Shown: positions 43,058 to 52,160, counted from the first letter of the stretch. The stretch: DNA of 64,000 bases from DASTFY01 sp963829955 (GCA_963829955.1 CAWHKS010000005.1:1-64000); one strand, 5' to 3'. Made by a program: numbers and translations. Notes: generated from the letters alone by a model not told the origin.

Positions 43058-44185
43058 ATGCAGCGACACATCACGCCGCAGGAGGATGCGCTGAACAGCT
43101 CGGGCCCGGCTCGCCGGGGGTGGTACCGGGTCCCCGGTGAACCCGGGCGGTTGCGGTGGTGGGACGGTGCGCGCTGGACCGAGGACGAGTTCGTCCTGCC
43201 GGGCTCGGAGGCGGAGTCCGTCGACCACCACCCCACCCGCCGCGCCCAACCCGAGCACCGCGCCGGCACGCAGGGCACAGCACCCGATCGCGTGCGAGCA
43301 CTGGACACCCGCGCCGGCCGACGGCCTGACACGTCTGCCTTCGCGGTGCTCGTGCCGACCGCGGCCCTGCTGCCCGTCTCACTGGTGGCTCTCGCCGCCT
43401 TCTGGCTGGTCGTGCGGCTCGTGGCGCCCGTCCCTTACTGGGCCTTCGCCGTCGGCTACCTGGCCGCGGGAATCCTCATGTTCCTCCGGCCGGTGCAGCG
43501 GCTCCTCCTCAGCTGGCTGTACGGCGCGCGACGCCCCACACCCGACGAGCTCGACCGCCTCGAGCCCGCCTGGCACGACGTCGTGCAGCAGGCCGGCCTC
43601 CCCGCCCACCGGTTCGTCCTCGCCGTGACCGACTCCCCGGAGCTGAACGCCTACGCCTGCGGCGGTCACGTCGTCGCCGTCAGCACCGGAGCGCTCGAGC
43701 TGCTGCCGGACGACGAGCTGCACGGTGTGCTCGCGCACGAGCTCGGTCACCACCTCGGGTTGCACACCGTGGCGCTCACCATCACCCACTGGCTGTCGCT
43801 GCCGATCATCACGCTGGCCCGCGTCGGTTTCCTCCTCGAACGGCTGGCCCAGGCCGCGGCCGACGTCCTGGCCCAGCGATCGGCGGGGCTGGCGCTCATC
43901 GGCCGCATCGTCAGCGTCATGCTGCAGCTCCTCGCCCTGGCCTTCCTCGCCACGGTTCTCGTGGCGCGACGCATCGGCGACCGCCTGGGCCGGTCGGCCG
44001 AGTTCGCCGCCGACCAACGAGCCATCGACATGGGCTACGGGCGGCACCTGGCGCTGGCCCTGCGCAGGGTCCAGGCCCTCGATCGTCAGGACGGCGATGG
44101 ACAGCCGCGCGCCATCGGCAGCCATCCGTCACCGATACTCCGCTCGGCCCGCATCGAGGCCCGGCTGCGGACCGAACGGGCCTGA
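43058..44185 (+). CDS. M48-family zinc metalloprotease with N-terminal DUF2510
   Basis: About 375 aa. N-terminal DUF2510 motif (GWYRVPGEPGRLRWWDGARWTEDE), a disordered stretch, two TMs (about residues 95-140), and then the Peptidase M48 domain with the zinc site HELGHH and third ligand in SAEFAADQRAIDMG; a further hydrophobic region lies between them. ATG 43058 is the conventional start. A strong AGGAGG 5 nt before CTG 43091 suggests initiation there (NSSGPARRGWY), just ahead of DUF2510. Confidence 0.83.
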   Translation: MQRHITPQEDALNSSGPARRGWYRVPGEPGRLRWWDGARWTEDEFVLPGSEAESVDHHPTRRAQPEHRAGTQGTAPDRVRALDTRAGRRPDTSAFAVLVPTAALLPVSLVALAAFWLVVRLVAPVPYWAFAVGYLAAGILMFLRPVQRLLLSWLYGARRPTPDELDRLEPAWHDVVQQAGLPAHRFVLAVTDSPELNAYACGGHVVAVSTGALELLPDDELHGVLAHELGHHLGLHTVALTITHWLSLPIITLARVGFLLERLAQAAADVLAQRSAGLALIGRIVSVMLQLLALAFLATVLVARRIGDRLGRSAEFAADQRAIDMGYGRHLALALRRVQALDRQDGDGQPRAIGSHPSPILRSARIEARLRTERA

Positions 44186-44219
44186 TCGGGCCGACCGCGC
44201 GGTTCACGACTGCTCGCCC

Positions 44220-44576
44220 TCAATCGGACAGCAGCTCGCGCACTCGTGAGGTCGGCCGCCCGATGATGGCGCGGTCGGCGGTCACGATGACCGGACGTTG
44301 CATCAGCGCCTTGCGCTCCAGCAGCAGATCGATGACGGGCCCGGCCTCCGTGTAGTCGTCGGCGTCCAGCCCGAGCTTCGCGAACAGCGAGTCCTTGCGG
44401 ACCAGGTCGGCCACAGGATCCTCCAGCACGGTGACGATGCGCTCGAGCGTCTCCCGGTCCGGTGGTGTCTTGAGGTACTCGACGACGTCGAACTCGACGC
44501 CCAGCTCACGCGCGGCGGCGAGAGCGTTCTTGGAGGACCCTCAATGAGGGTTGTGGTAGATGGTCACGTCGGCCAT
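44220..44576 (-). CDS. ArsC-family arsenate reductase-like protein with in-frame UGA (probable selenocysteine) at the catalytic position
   Basis: The frame from ATG 44576 reads MADVTIYHNPH, then UGA (44541-44543), then GSSKNALAAARELG to the stop at 44220, 118 codons in all. ArsC proteins have NPxC-x-x-S at this point with Cys12 as nucleophile; here codon 12 is UGA. The arginines that bind oxyanion in E. coli ArsC (60, 94, 107) are R60, R94 and R107, and the LMQRPVIVTADRAIIGRP segment is typical. Nothing else is damaged. A conventional gene call would begin near 44429 and lose the active site. Sec is my reading; a nonsense mutation or base error is the alternative. It could also be a Spx/YffB-like relative rather than a true arsenate reductase. 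Confidence 0.82.
44504..44543 (-). promoter_or_regulatory. Candidate bacterial SECIS element
   Basis: Fifteen nucleotides after the UGA, GCUCUCGC and GCGUGAGC form an 8-bp stem with one U-U mismatch around the loop CGCCGC. The second loop base is G, about 25 nt from the UGA. This matches the published bacterial consensus of a small apical loop with G in its first two positions, 16-37 nt downstream. CCA/UGG could extend the stem below a 5-nt bulge. Confidence 0.5.
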
Positions 44577-44605
44577 GGCCCGAACACTACGGCTACCGTG
44601 CGCCG

Positions 44606-45379
44606 ATGCGGCTCCTCGCGCTGCGGTGCGGAGACATCAGGACGGATCCCGGCCTGCTGCTCGACGGGATGCGTTCGGAACAGACCTTCGACATCCCGGT
44701 GATGACGCACGCCATCGACACCGGCGACGGCGTCCTGGTCTGGGACACGGGCATGAACGCCCGCTGCCTCGAGGACCTCGCGGGGTACCTGGGCCCCGCC
44801 ATGGCGTCGACCTTCCATCCGCTGGGCGGCGCCGACACGCTGGCACCGGCCCGGCTCCGACAGGCGGGCTTCTCGGACGACGACGTCCGGTGGGTCGTCA
44901 ACTCCCACCTGCACTTCGATCATTGCGGATGCAACAGCTCCTTCCCGCCGGCGAAGTGGGTGATCCGCGCCCGCGAAGTCGCGTTCTACCGGAGCAAGCT
45001 CGGGCATCCGGCGTTCGGCCTCGGCCCGGACGACCTCGGGCCAGAGGACCCGCCGCCGTTCGACTATGAGGACCAGCACGACCTCCTCGGTGATGGCTCA
45101 CTCGTCCTGCTCGACACCCGCGGGCACACGCCCGGGCACCAGTCGCTGCTGGTGACGTTCGCGGACGGGCGCCGATACGTGCTGGTCGGCGATGCGGCCT
45201 ATACCCGTGACGCCATCGACGCCGGCCAGCCCCAGGGCCGCCCGTGGAACCAGGAGCTGGCCATCGACGCCATCGGCCGCCTGAAGGCGCTCGAGGACTC
45301 CGGGGCCACGCTCCTGCTCGCCCACGACAGCGCACAGTGGACCGATGTGGCCGACGTGGCCGACGTCCACGCGGCCTGA
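44606..45379 (+). CDS. MBL-fold metallo-hydrolase (N-acyl-homoserine-lactonase-like)
   Basis: 257 aa. Metal-binding SHLHFDHCG (HxHxDH), later histidine in DTRGHTPGHQSLL, aspartate in LVGDAAYTRD and the last histidine in LLLAHDSAQW. The order and the VWDTGMNARC start resemble the AhlD/AiiA lactonase group, but substrate is not provable. Divergent from the ArsC-like gene with a 29-bp gap. A short ADVADV repeat ends the protein. Confidence 0.85.
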   Translation: MRLLALRCGDIRTDPGLLLDGMRSEQTFDIPVMTHAIDTGDGVLVWDTGMNARCLEDLAGYLGPAMASTFHPLGGADTLAPARLRQAGFSDDDVRWVVNSHLHFDHCGCNSSFPPAKWVIRAREVAFYRSKLGHPAFGLGPDDLGPEDPPPFDYEDQHDLLGDGSLVLLDTRGHTPGHQSLLVTFADGRRYVLVGDAAYTRDAIDAGQPQGRPWNQELAIDAIGRLKALEDSGATLLLAHDSAQWTDVADVADVHAA

Positions 45380-45518
45380 CGACGGCCCACCACGCTCCGC
45401 AGCGGGCGCGACGCGTCGCGCGACGTTTGCGCGCGGGTGCGTTACAGACCGGTATCCGAGCGCGAACATCGCGACTCTGATGTACGTGCGACCCCAGCAC
45501 GGCTGGTACGACCGAGGG

Positions 45519-46463
45519 GTGACACGCCGGGAGGGCACCTTCGCGCGCCTCCGCCTTGCGGCCGCCGGGAGCGTCGCCCTCCTCATGGTGGCCGCCTGCG
45601 GCGCGATCTCCCCCGAGTCGGCCGTCACCGTCAGCCCGGTGCAGGAGCTGGCCGGCGGGACCACGCCGGCCACCGCGGCCCCGGGCGCGACCCCCGCCCC
45701 TGCCGCCGGCACCAACCCACCCGTGGCCGCCGGCCAGACGGCCCCGGCCGTCCCGGCCGGCAGCGCGCTCCTCCCCATCTTCTTCGTGCGCGACGGCAAG
45801 CTCGGCGTGGCCCGGCGACCGCTCCCGGCCGACGCCAAGATCGTCGACAACGCCGTGGGCGCCCTGCTGCAGGGCCCCACGGAGGCCGAGACCGCGGCCG
45901 GGCTGACCACGGCCGTGCCGGGCCTCACCCGTGTCCGGAGCACCGCGCTCATGGGCGACGTCTTGGTCATCGACCTCTCCGGCTCCTTCTCCACCCTGGG
46001 CCCGCCCGGGAGCTCGGAGCTGCGCCTCGCCCAGATCGTCTACACGGTGAGCGTCTTTCCCGTCCGCGTGCTGTTTCACATCGACGGTCAGCCGGCGCGT
46101 GCGGTCGGCGGGTACATCCTCCCCGATCGCCCCGTGACCCGTGACGACTTCGCGGCCTGGGCCCCGCCGGTGCTGGTGGAGTCCGTCGGCCCGGAGGACG
46201 TGCTCACCAACGGCACCGAGATCAGCGGTTCCACAGCGACGGCCGACACCGGCGTCGGCATGCGCATCAGCGACGCCGCCGGCCAGGTGCTGTTCGAAGG
46301 CATCACCCGGTCCACGCGGGACGACGGCCTGCGCCATCCGTTCCGCGCCGCCGCCCCGTTCCTGCTCAGCCAGCCCGGTCCGGGCACGCTGACCGTCTGG
46401 GAGCTCGAACCGGCGCCCGGCACGACGCCCCTGGTGTTGACCATCCCCGTTCGGCTCGCCTGA
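45519..46463 (+). CDS. Lipoprotein with GerMN and Gmad2-like Ig domains
   Basis: About 314 aa. Signal peptide with lipobox LLMVAAC, a Pro/Ala/Thr-rich linker, a GerMN domain (VARRPLPADAKIVDNAVGALLQGPTEAE, ALMGDVLVIDLSGSF, QIVYTVSVFPVRVLFHIDGQPARAV) and a C-terminal Ig-like domain (TEISGSTATADTG through LTVWELEP) like Gmad2. Start GTG 45519 puts the signal peptide at the N-terminus; ATG 45480 is possible. Likely anchored to the outer face of the membrane. Confidence 0.83.
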   Translation: MTRREGTFARLRLAAAGSVALLMVAACGAISPESAVTVSPVQELAGGTTPATAAPGATPAPAAGTNPPVAAGQTAPAVPAGSALLPIFFVRDGKLGVARRPLPADAKIVDNAVGALLQGPTEAETAAGLTTAVPGLTRVRSTALMGDVLVIDLSGSFSTLGPPGSSELRLAQIVYTVSVFPVRVLFHIDGQPARAVGGYILPDRPVTRDDFAAWAPPVLVESVGPEDVLTNGTEISGSTATADTGVGMRISDAAGQVLFEGITRSTRDDGLRHPFRAAAPFLLSQPGPGTLTVWELEPAPGTTPLVLTIPVRLA

Positions 46464-46508
46464 CCTGTCACCCGGGACTGACGCGGCGTCTCGTACGCTG
46501 GCGTCACG

Positions 46509-48518
46509 ATGCCGCCCACCTCGTCGGGGCCACTCCCTCCTCCGGCGCCGATCGTGGCGACCCCGCCGCCGCCACCGCCGCCAGGTCCTGGTCTGCCGGG
46601 GCACCCGCTGCCGGGGCACCCGCTGCCGCCGCCCAACGCCCCCGCGCCGTACGCCGTCGCGCCGCTCGGCACGGGTGGACCGCCATGGCGTGCCGTGCTG
46701 CTGGCGGTCGCCGTCGCGCTGGCCTTTGCGGACGCGTCGATCGTCGTGCTGGGCCTACCCGACATCTATCGCGAGATGGACACGACCGTTGTCCAAGCCT
46801 CGTGGGTGATCACCGTGTACGCGCTCGTCGTGACGATCGTCGCCGCGGTGCTGGCGCTGCTGGCCTCCCGAGTCCGGGCCGGTCTGTTGACGCTCATCGG
46901 CCTGGTGGCGTTCGCGGCCGGCTCCGCGGTCAGCGGTGGGGCGGGGAACATCGGCGTCCTCTTCGCCGGGAGAGGATTGCAGGGCGTCGGCGCCGCGCTG
47001 GCCCTGGTCGGGTCGCTGCCCGTCCTGGCGTCCTTGACGGGGAGCAGTGCGAGAGGTCGCACGTGGTGGGTCACCGCGGCCGCGTTCGGGGCCGCGGTCG
47101 GGCCTGCGCTCGGGGGCGTGCTCACCCAGGCGTTCGCGTGGCGGGCCATCTTCATCGTGCAGGTGCCGGTGGCACTGCTGGCCCTGCTGGCGCTCGTCGG
47201 CCCAGGTCGTGCCGACGCCGACCAGACCGCCGACCAGGCAGGCGACCCCGCTGAGGGCACCATCGTCGCCGCTGGCGAGGGGCCCGCCGCCACGAGCTGG
47301 CTGGCCAACGCCGGCGAGCTGCTCACGTTCGCGGCGCTCGTCGGCGCGCTGTTCCTCGGCGTCCTGCTGCTCGTCGTCGTCTGGGACTACCAGCCCATCG
47401 CCGGCGCCGTCGTCGTCAGCGCCCTGCCGGCGGCGTCCTTCGCGGTTCGTCCTCTCGGTCACCGGCTGGCACCGGCCGTGGCCGGTGGCGCTGGTGCGGT
47501 CTTGCTCGCCGCCGGGCTGGCCGGGCTGGCGCTGCTGCCGCGCGTGAGCGGCTGGTTGGCCGCCGTCGCGTTCGCGTTCTGCGGCGCGGGCATGGGCCTG
47601 GCGCTCTCCGTCCTCGGCCCGGCCAGCCTGCCCGACGGTGCGCGCCCCATCCGCGCCGCCAGCCGTTCGGTCGCTGCCCGCCACGCCGGACTCATGCTCG
47701 GGCTGCTCCTGATCGCCCCCGTGCTGGCCGGGCAACTGGAGGCGAAGGCGGACCAGGCCGCCCTCGCCGGCACGGCCTCGATGCTGGAGGCCGAGCTGCC
47801 CCTGCGTCAGAAGCTCCCCGTCGCCTGGGCAGTGCGCAACGAGATCGAGAGCACACCCGACGGCGAGGTCCCGGACATCGACGCCGTCTTCCAGGCGCAG
47901 GGAGCCGACGACAGCGAGGAACTGGCGGCGGCCCGTGACGACCTCGTCGACCGCATCACGGCGATCCTCACGCGGGCCTTCCGGTCGTCGTTCCTCATCG
48001 CCGCCGTCCTGGCCCTGCTGGCACTGGTCCCCATCATGCTGGTGGCATGGAGGAACCGGACGGTGGCGCCCGCGGTCCGCCCGAGCCTCGTTCCCATCAT
48101 CGCGGCCGGCCTGGTCACGGGCGCCGCGATCGGGTTCGTCGTAGCCGAGTGGAACCGCGGCGCGCAGGAGTTCGGGCGCTACGAGGCGGCGGACCCGTGC
48201 TCCGCGCCGCCCGACACCTACCCGGGAGACGGCCTCGACGCGACCGTGCAGCGGATCGCGCTCAGCGGTCTGAACGGGGCGGCCTGTGAGCTGGACACCA
48301 GCCGGGAAGCCCTGGTGCTCTCGCTCGATTCGGAGTCGGGCATCGGCGACGTGACGTGGGACCGCGACACGGCCGCCGAGGCACTCCAGTCGGGCACGTC
48401 GAGGGCCATCGACGACGCGGTCGATCGGGGCACGCTGCCGAGTTGGGCGGGACGGGTGCTGGGCTTCGTCGTCGAACGGGCGCCGATCGGGTGGCTCCTC
48501 GAACGCCTGCCCTTCTGA
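46509..48518 (+). CDS. MFS transporter (DHA2-like) with proline-rich N-terminus and extracytoplasmic C-terminus
   Basis: 669 aa. The first 50 residues are almost all Pro/Gly/Ala. About 14 TMs follow, starting WRAVLLAVAVALAFADASIVVLGLPDIYREM, with WVITVYALVVTIVAAVLALL as in DHA2 drug transporters. After the last TM (near residue 550) there is a 120-residue soluble domain with two cysteines (DPCSAPP, AACELD). Substrate unknown. Confidence 0.83.
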   Translation: MPPTSSGPLPPPAPIVATPPPPPPPGPGLPGHPLPGHPLPPPNAPAPYAVAPLGTGGPPWRAVLLAVAVALAFADASIVVLGLPDIYREMDTTVVQASWVITVYALVVTIVAAVLALLASRVRAGLLTLIGLVAFAAGSAVSGGAGNIGVLFAGRGLQGVGAALALVGSLPVLASLTGSSARGRTWWVTAAAFGAAVGPALGGVLTQAFAWRAIFIVQVPVALLALLALVGPGRADADQTADQAGDPAEGTIVAAGEGPAATSWLANAGELLTFAALVGALFLGVLLLVVVWDYQPIAGAVVVSALPAASFAVRPLGHRLAPAVAGGAGAVLLAAGLAGLALLPRVSGWLAAVAFAFCGAGMGLALSVLGPASLPDGARPIRAASRSVAARHAGLMLGLLLIAPVLAGQLEAKADQAALAGTASMLEAELPLRQKLPVAWAVRNEIESTPDGEVPDIDAVFQAQGADDSEELAAARDDLVDRITAILTRAFRSSFLIAAVLALLALVPIMLVAWRNRTVAPAVRPSLVPIIAAGLVTGAAIGFVVAEWNRGAQEFGRYEAADPCSAPPDTYPGDGLDATVQRIALSGLNGAACELDTSREALVLSLDSESGIGDVTWDRDTAAEALQSGTSRAIDDAVDRGTLPSWAGRVLGFVVERAPIGWLLERLPF

Positions 48519-48569
48519 GCCGGGGACCCCGGGCCGGACGTGTAGCACCGGCGTGCCACACTGCGCGCG

Positions 48570-49274
48570 ATGCCTGACGACAGCGTGCTGGCGGAGCACG
48601 ATCCATACGACCTGATGGACGCCGAAGCCGCCCGCCTCGAGGCGTGGTTCGGAGGTCTCGGTGCCGGGGACTGGGAGCAGCCGTCCGCCTGCGAGGGGTG
48701 GAGCGTGCAGGACGTCCTGGCCCATCTCGGCTTCGGCGAGGAGTACAACGCGGCGTGCTTCGACGAGGAGATCCCGGCCTTCATCGAGCGCTTCACGTCG
48801 AGGGGCGCCTCGGACCTGAACGCGTTCAACGCGCTCGGCGTGAGCGATCGTGCCGGCCGGTCGCCGGCCGAGCTGCTGGACGAGTGGCGGTCGGGCTGCA
48901 CCCGTACGCGAACAGAGCTGCGCCATCGCGACGGCCAGGACATCACGACCTCGGCCGGGCCGTATCCGGCGCGCTGGCAAGCCTGGCACCTGGCGAGCGA
49001 GCTGGCCACCCACGCCGACGACGTCGGTGTGACGGAGAGCACCGCCGAGGCCGAGGGCCGCCTGGCGTGGCGGGTGCGCTTCGCCCGCTTCGCGCTCGAC
49101 GAGACGCGGCCGGAGATCACGGTGGAGCCGGGACCGGACGGTTACACCGTGCGGGCCGGCGACCGGGAGGTGACGCTCGACGACGCCGAGCTGGTCGACG
49201 CCGTCAACGGCCGGCTCCCGCCGGACCACCCCGTGGATCCGGCCCTGCGCCCGATGCTGAGCGCGCTGGCATGA
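48570..49274 (+). CDS. Maleylpyruvate isomerase N-terminal (mycothiol-dependent DinB-like) domain protein
   Basis: 234 aa. Four-helix DinB-like fold signature: LEAWFGGLGAGDWEQPSACEGWSVQDVLAHLGFGEEY, with metal-type histidines in AHLG and WHLASELATHADD. The C-terminal domain covers residues 145-234. Family members are mycothiol transferases in actinobacteria; the substrate is unknown. Its stop overlaps the start of the methyltransferase (ATGA). Confidence 0.82.
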   Translation: MPDDSVLAEHDPYDLMDAEAARLEAWFGGLGAGDWEQPSACEGWSVQDVLAHLGFGEEYNAACFDEEIPAFIERFTSRGASDLNAFNALGVSDRAGRSPAELLDEWRSGCTRTRTELRHRDGQDITTSAGPYPARWQAWHLASELATHADDVGVTESTAEAEGRLAWRVRFARFALDETRPEITVEPGPDGYTVRAGDREVTLDDAELVDAVNGRLPPDHPVDPALRPMLSALA

Positions 49275-50047
49275 CCGCCCCGGGCCCGGAGGGCGCCATG
49301 ACCGGCGCGGGCTCGGGCGCCTACGGCACCGCGACCTACGGCGACCGCATCGCAGACATCTACGACGACCTGTACCAGTTTCCCACCCAGACGGAAGCAG
49401 CGGTCGACCTGCTGGCCGAGCTCGCCGGTGGCGGTCCGGCCCTCGAGCTCGGCATCGGCACCGGTCGCCTGGCCCTCCCTCTAGCTGCACGCGACGTCAC
49501 CGTGCTCGGCATCGACGCCTCCGAGGCGATGGTGGCGAGGCTGCGGGCCAAGCCTGGCGGGTCGGACATCGAGGTGACCATCGGCGACTTCTGCGCCGTG
49601 CCCGGGGAAACGCCGTGCCGGGTCGTCTACGTGGCCTTCAACACCTTCTTCGCCCTCCTCAGCCAGGACGACCAACTGCGGTGCTTCGAACGGGTGGCGG
49701 CGCGGCTGCAGACCGGCGGGCGGTTCCTGATGGAGGCGTTCGTCCCCGATCTGGCCCGGTTCGACCGCGGCCAGCGGACGTCGAGCAGCCACGTCCTGAC
49801 CGATGCGGTGGCGCTCGAGGTGAGCGCGCACCATCCCGCCAGCCAGCGCGTGGACAGCGCCCATGTCGTCATCGGGGAGACCGGCACCCGCATCTACCCC
49901 GTGCAGATCCGCTACTGCTGGCCGAGCGAGCTTGATCTGATGGCCCGGCTGGCCGGTCTCACGCTCGAGGATCGGTGGGCGGATTGGCAGCGCTCGCCCT
50001 TCACCGATGACAGCGGCGGTCACGTGTCGGTGTGGAGACGGCCGTGA
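49271..50047 (+). CDS. Class I SAM-dependent methyltransferase
   Basis: 258 aa. SAM motif I LELGIGTGRLALPLA, acidic loop GIDASEAMVARLRAKPG, motif near IGDFCAVP, and YVAFNTFFALLSQDDQ. The middle of the chain resembles DUF methyltransferases acting on small molecules. ATG overlaps the upstream stop, and its own stop overlaps the next start, so three genes are translationally chained. Confidence 0.85.
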   Translation: MTAPGPEGAMTGAGSGAYGTATYGDRIADIYDDLYQFPTQTEAAVDLLAELAGGGPALELGIGTGRLALPLAARDVTVLGIDASEAMVARLRAKPGGSDIEVTIGDFCAVPGETPCRVVYVAFNTFFALLSQDDQLRCFERVAARLQTGGRFLMEAFVPDLARFDRGQRTSSSHVLTDAVALEVSAHHPASQRVDSAHVVIGETGTRIYPVQIRYCWPSELDLMARLAGLTLEDRWADWQRSPFTDDSGGHVSVWRRP

Positions 50048-50718
50048 GCGCGCCCGCCCATCCGCCGGTCGGGGCATCCACGGCCTGGCTGGCCGCGGAC
50101 GCGGCCGTCGAGCGCACCGTCCTGGACGAGTCGTCGTGGGTGGACGTCGTGCGCGAATTCGTCCCTCGCGCCGACGAGGTGCACGACGAGCTGGTGGAGC
50201 GCGTCCCGTGGGAGCAGGGCAGGGTGTTCCGCTACGAACGTTGGATCGACGATCCCCGGCTCTCCGGTTGGCAGTCCGGAAGCGGCCGCCACCCCGCGCT
50301 CGTCGAGGTGGAGCACTGGATCAGCCGCCGCTACCGCGTGCGCTTCGACGGCGTGGCCCTCGCCCACTACCGGGACGAGCGCGACGGCGTCGGCTTCCAC
50401 CGCGACCGGGAACTCCGCTGGCTCGAGGACACGGTGATCGGTGTCCTGACGATGGGCGCGGCCCGCCCGTGGCTGATGCGCCCGCTCACCGGCCACAAGG
50501 CCGACACGGACGACATGACCGGCGTCATCGACCTCGCGCCCGGCAGCGGTGATCTCCTGGTGATGGGCGGGCGGTGCCAGGCGGCGTGGTTGCACGCCGT
50601 TCCCCAGACCCGCGGCCGTGTGCGCAGCCGGGTCTCGGCCCAGTGGCGGTGGACATCGCGGCGGGGCCGGCGCGACCCCAACCCGTCGTTCTTCGCCCCT
50701 CGCCGGTTCAGCCGCTAG
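50044..50718 (+). CDS. AlkB-like 2-oxoglutarate/Fe(II) dioxygenase
   Basis: About 224 aa. Iron ligands: the HxD motif in GFHRDREL, and a later histidine in AWLHAVPQT; 2OG-binding arginines in RGRVRSRVSAQWRW. The ALAHYRDERDGVGFHRD and GSGDLLVMGG segments are characteristic of AlkB homologues that demethylate DNA or RNA. GTG 50044 overlaps the methyltransferase stop; GTG 50032 is an alternative. Confidence 0.88.
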   Translation: MSAPAHPPVGASTAWLAADAAVERTVLDESSWVDVVREFVPRADEVHDELVERVPWEQGRVFRYERWIDDPRLSGWQSGSGRHPALVEVEHWISRRYRVRFDGVALAHYRDERDGVGFHRDRELRWLEDTVIGVLTMGAARPWLMRPLTGHKADTDDMTGVIDLAPGSGDLLVMGGRCQAAWLHAVPQTRGRVRSRVSAQWRWTSRRGRRDPNPSFFAPRRFSR

Positions 50719-50762
50719 TCCGACCGCCGCTCCATGGGCCAACGCGGGCTAACTTCCGCCCG

Positions 50763-52160
50763 ATGGCCGATGCCTCGTGGTCCGAGCGTCGGCGTGCGGG
50801 CCGCGACCTGCGACGTGCGACACCGAGGAGCAGCCATGGGCCATGGAGCGCTCCGTCGGACCGGATCGATCCCGTCGCCCTGCTGAAGGAGCGGGACGCG
50901 CGGCGGGAGACCGCGCTGGCGCCCATCCGGGTCGCCCGCATGGCGTCGTCACCGTTCGCCTACTTCCGCGGCGCAGCCGACATGATGACGCTGGACCTGG
51001 CCGGCACACCGCGGACGGGGATCCTCCCGCAGATCTGCGGTGACGCCCACTGCCTGAACTTCGGCTTCTACGGGTCGCCGCGGGGCGTCGTCGTCTTCGA
51101 TCTCAACGACTTCGACGAGACGGCGGTCGGGCCGTGGGAGTGGGACCTCAAGCGGCTGGCCACCAGCCTCGTGCTGGTCGGCCGCGGCAACGGCGCCTCG
51201 GACGAGGACCTGCGGGTCACGGTGCTCACGGCCGTTCGGAGCTACCGCAAAGTGCTCGAGGACTTCGCACACAAGGATCTCCTCGAGCAGTGGCGCGCCG
51301 CAGTGGATGACCACTCGCCGTTCGTGCACCGCTTCGGCCGTGACGACCCCATGTTCCGCCGGGGCTTCGCCACCGCGCTGCGTCACGACAGTGCGGCGGC
51401 GTTACCGAAGCTCACCGAGGTCGTCGCCGGGCGGCGGCGGTTCACATCACGACCGCCGTTGCTCTGCCGGGTGGAGGAGTCGGTCGCCACGGCGGTGGTC
51501 GATGCTCTCCCCGCGTACTGGCGCACCACCGGGCCGGCCACCCAGTCCGACCTCTCCGCGTCGGAGGTCGTCGACGTCGCTCAGAAGGTGGTCGGCGTCG
51601 GGAGTGTCGGCACGCAGGACTTCGTCATCCTGCTCACTCAACCAGCCGACGAGCGACCGTTGATCCTTCAACTCAAGCAGGCCGTGCCGTCCGACGTCCG
51701 GATCGCGCTGGACGGCCCCCGCCCGGCGCACGAGGGGGCGAGGGTCGCGTCCGGCCAGCGCACGATGCAGGCCGTCAGCGACCCGCTGCTCGGGTGGACG
51801 ACCGTGCACGGCCTGCCCTTCTACGTCCGCCAGCTCAAGGATCTCAAGGCGTCGATGCCGCTCGCCGCCCTCGTCGGCTCGGGCCTCGACGACTACGGCT
51901 CGCTGTCGGCCTCCATCCTGGGGCGGGCGCACGCTCGCAGCGCCGACCCCGCGCTCATCGCGGGGTATTGCGGGCGGGGGACAACGCTGGACGAGGCCAT
52001 CGCCCGCTTCGCGCTGTCCTACGCGGGTCAGATCGAGGAGGACCGTGCCGCGGTGGTGGCCGCGATCCGGGCCGGCACCCTGCAGGCCGCGCCCGGTCCT
52101 GACCCGCTCCCGGACCACGCCGTGCTGGGCTGGCCGGACCTCGCCGTCACGAGCCGCTAG
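50763..52160 (+). CDS. DUF2252 family protein
   Basis: 465 aa. Family hallmarks: RMASSPFAYFRGAADMM, GDAHCLNFGFYGSPRG, VFDLNDFDETAVGPWEWDLKRLATSL, and GYCGRGTTLDEAIARFALSYAGQ. The fold is kinase-like with the GDxHxxN and DxNDFD motifs in the positions of catalytic and metal sites. The substrate is not known to me. ATG 50763; the frame is open 190 bp further upstream into the AlkB gene region but that part lacks similarity. Confidence 0.87.
   Translation: MADASWSERRRAGRDLRRATPRSSHGPWSAPSDRIDPVALLKERDARRETALAPIRVARMASSPFAYFRGAADMMTLDLAGTPRTGILPQICGDAHCLNFGFYGSPRGVVVFDLNDFDETAVGPWEWDLKRLATSLVLVGRGNGASDEDLRVTVLTAVRSYRKVLEDFAHKDLLEQWRAAVDDHSPFVHRFGRDDPMFRRGFATALRHDSAAALPKLTEVVAGRRRFTSRPPLLCRVEESVATAVVDALPAYWRTTGPATQSDLSASEVVDVAQKVVGVGSVGTQDFVILLTQPADERPLILQLKQAVPSDVRIALDGPRPAHEGARVASGQRTMQAVSDPLLGWTTVHGLPFYVRQLKDLKASMPLAALVGSGLDDYGSLSASILGRAHARSADPALIAGYCGRGTTLDEAIARFALSYAGQIEEDRAAVVAAIRAGTLQAAPGPDPLPDHAVLGWPDLAVTSR

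Noticed and set aside
44541..44543. Reading the ArsC UGA as an ordinary nonsense mutation
   Set aside because: Not excluded, but less likely: it hits exactly the catalytic codon, no other damage is present, and a SECIS-like hairpin follows.
46755..49490. 911-codon open frame on the minus strand
   Set aside because: Antisense of the MFS and maleylpyruvate isomerase genes. Arg/Gly/Pro-rich with no domain; long frames of this kind are expected in high-GC DNA.
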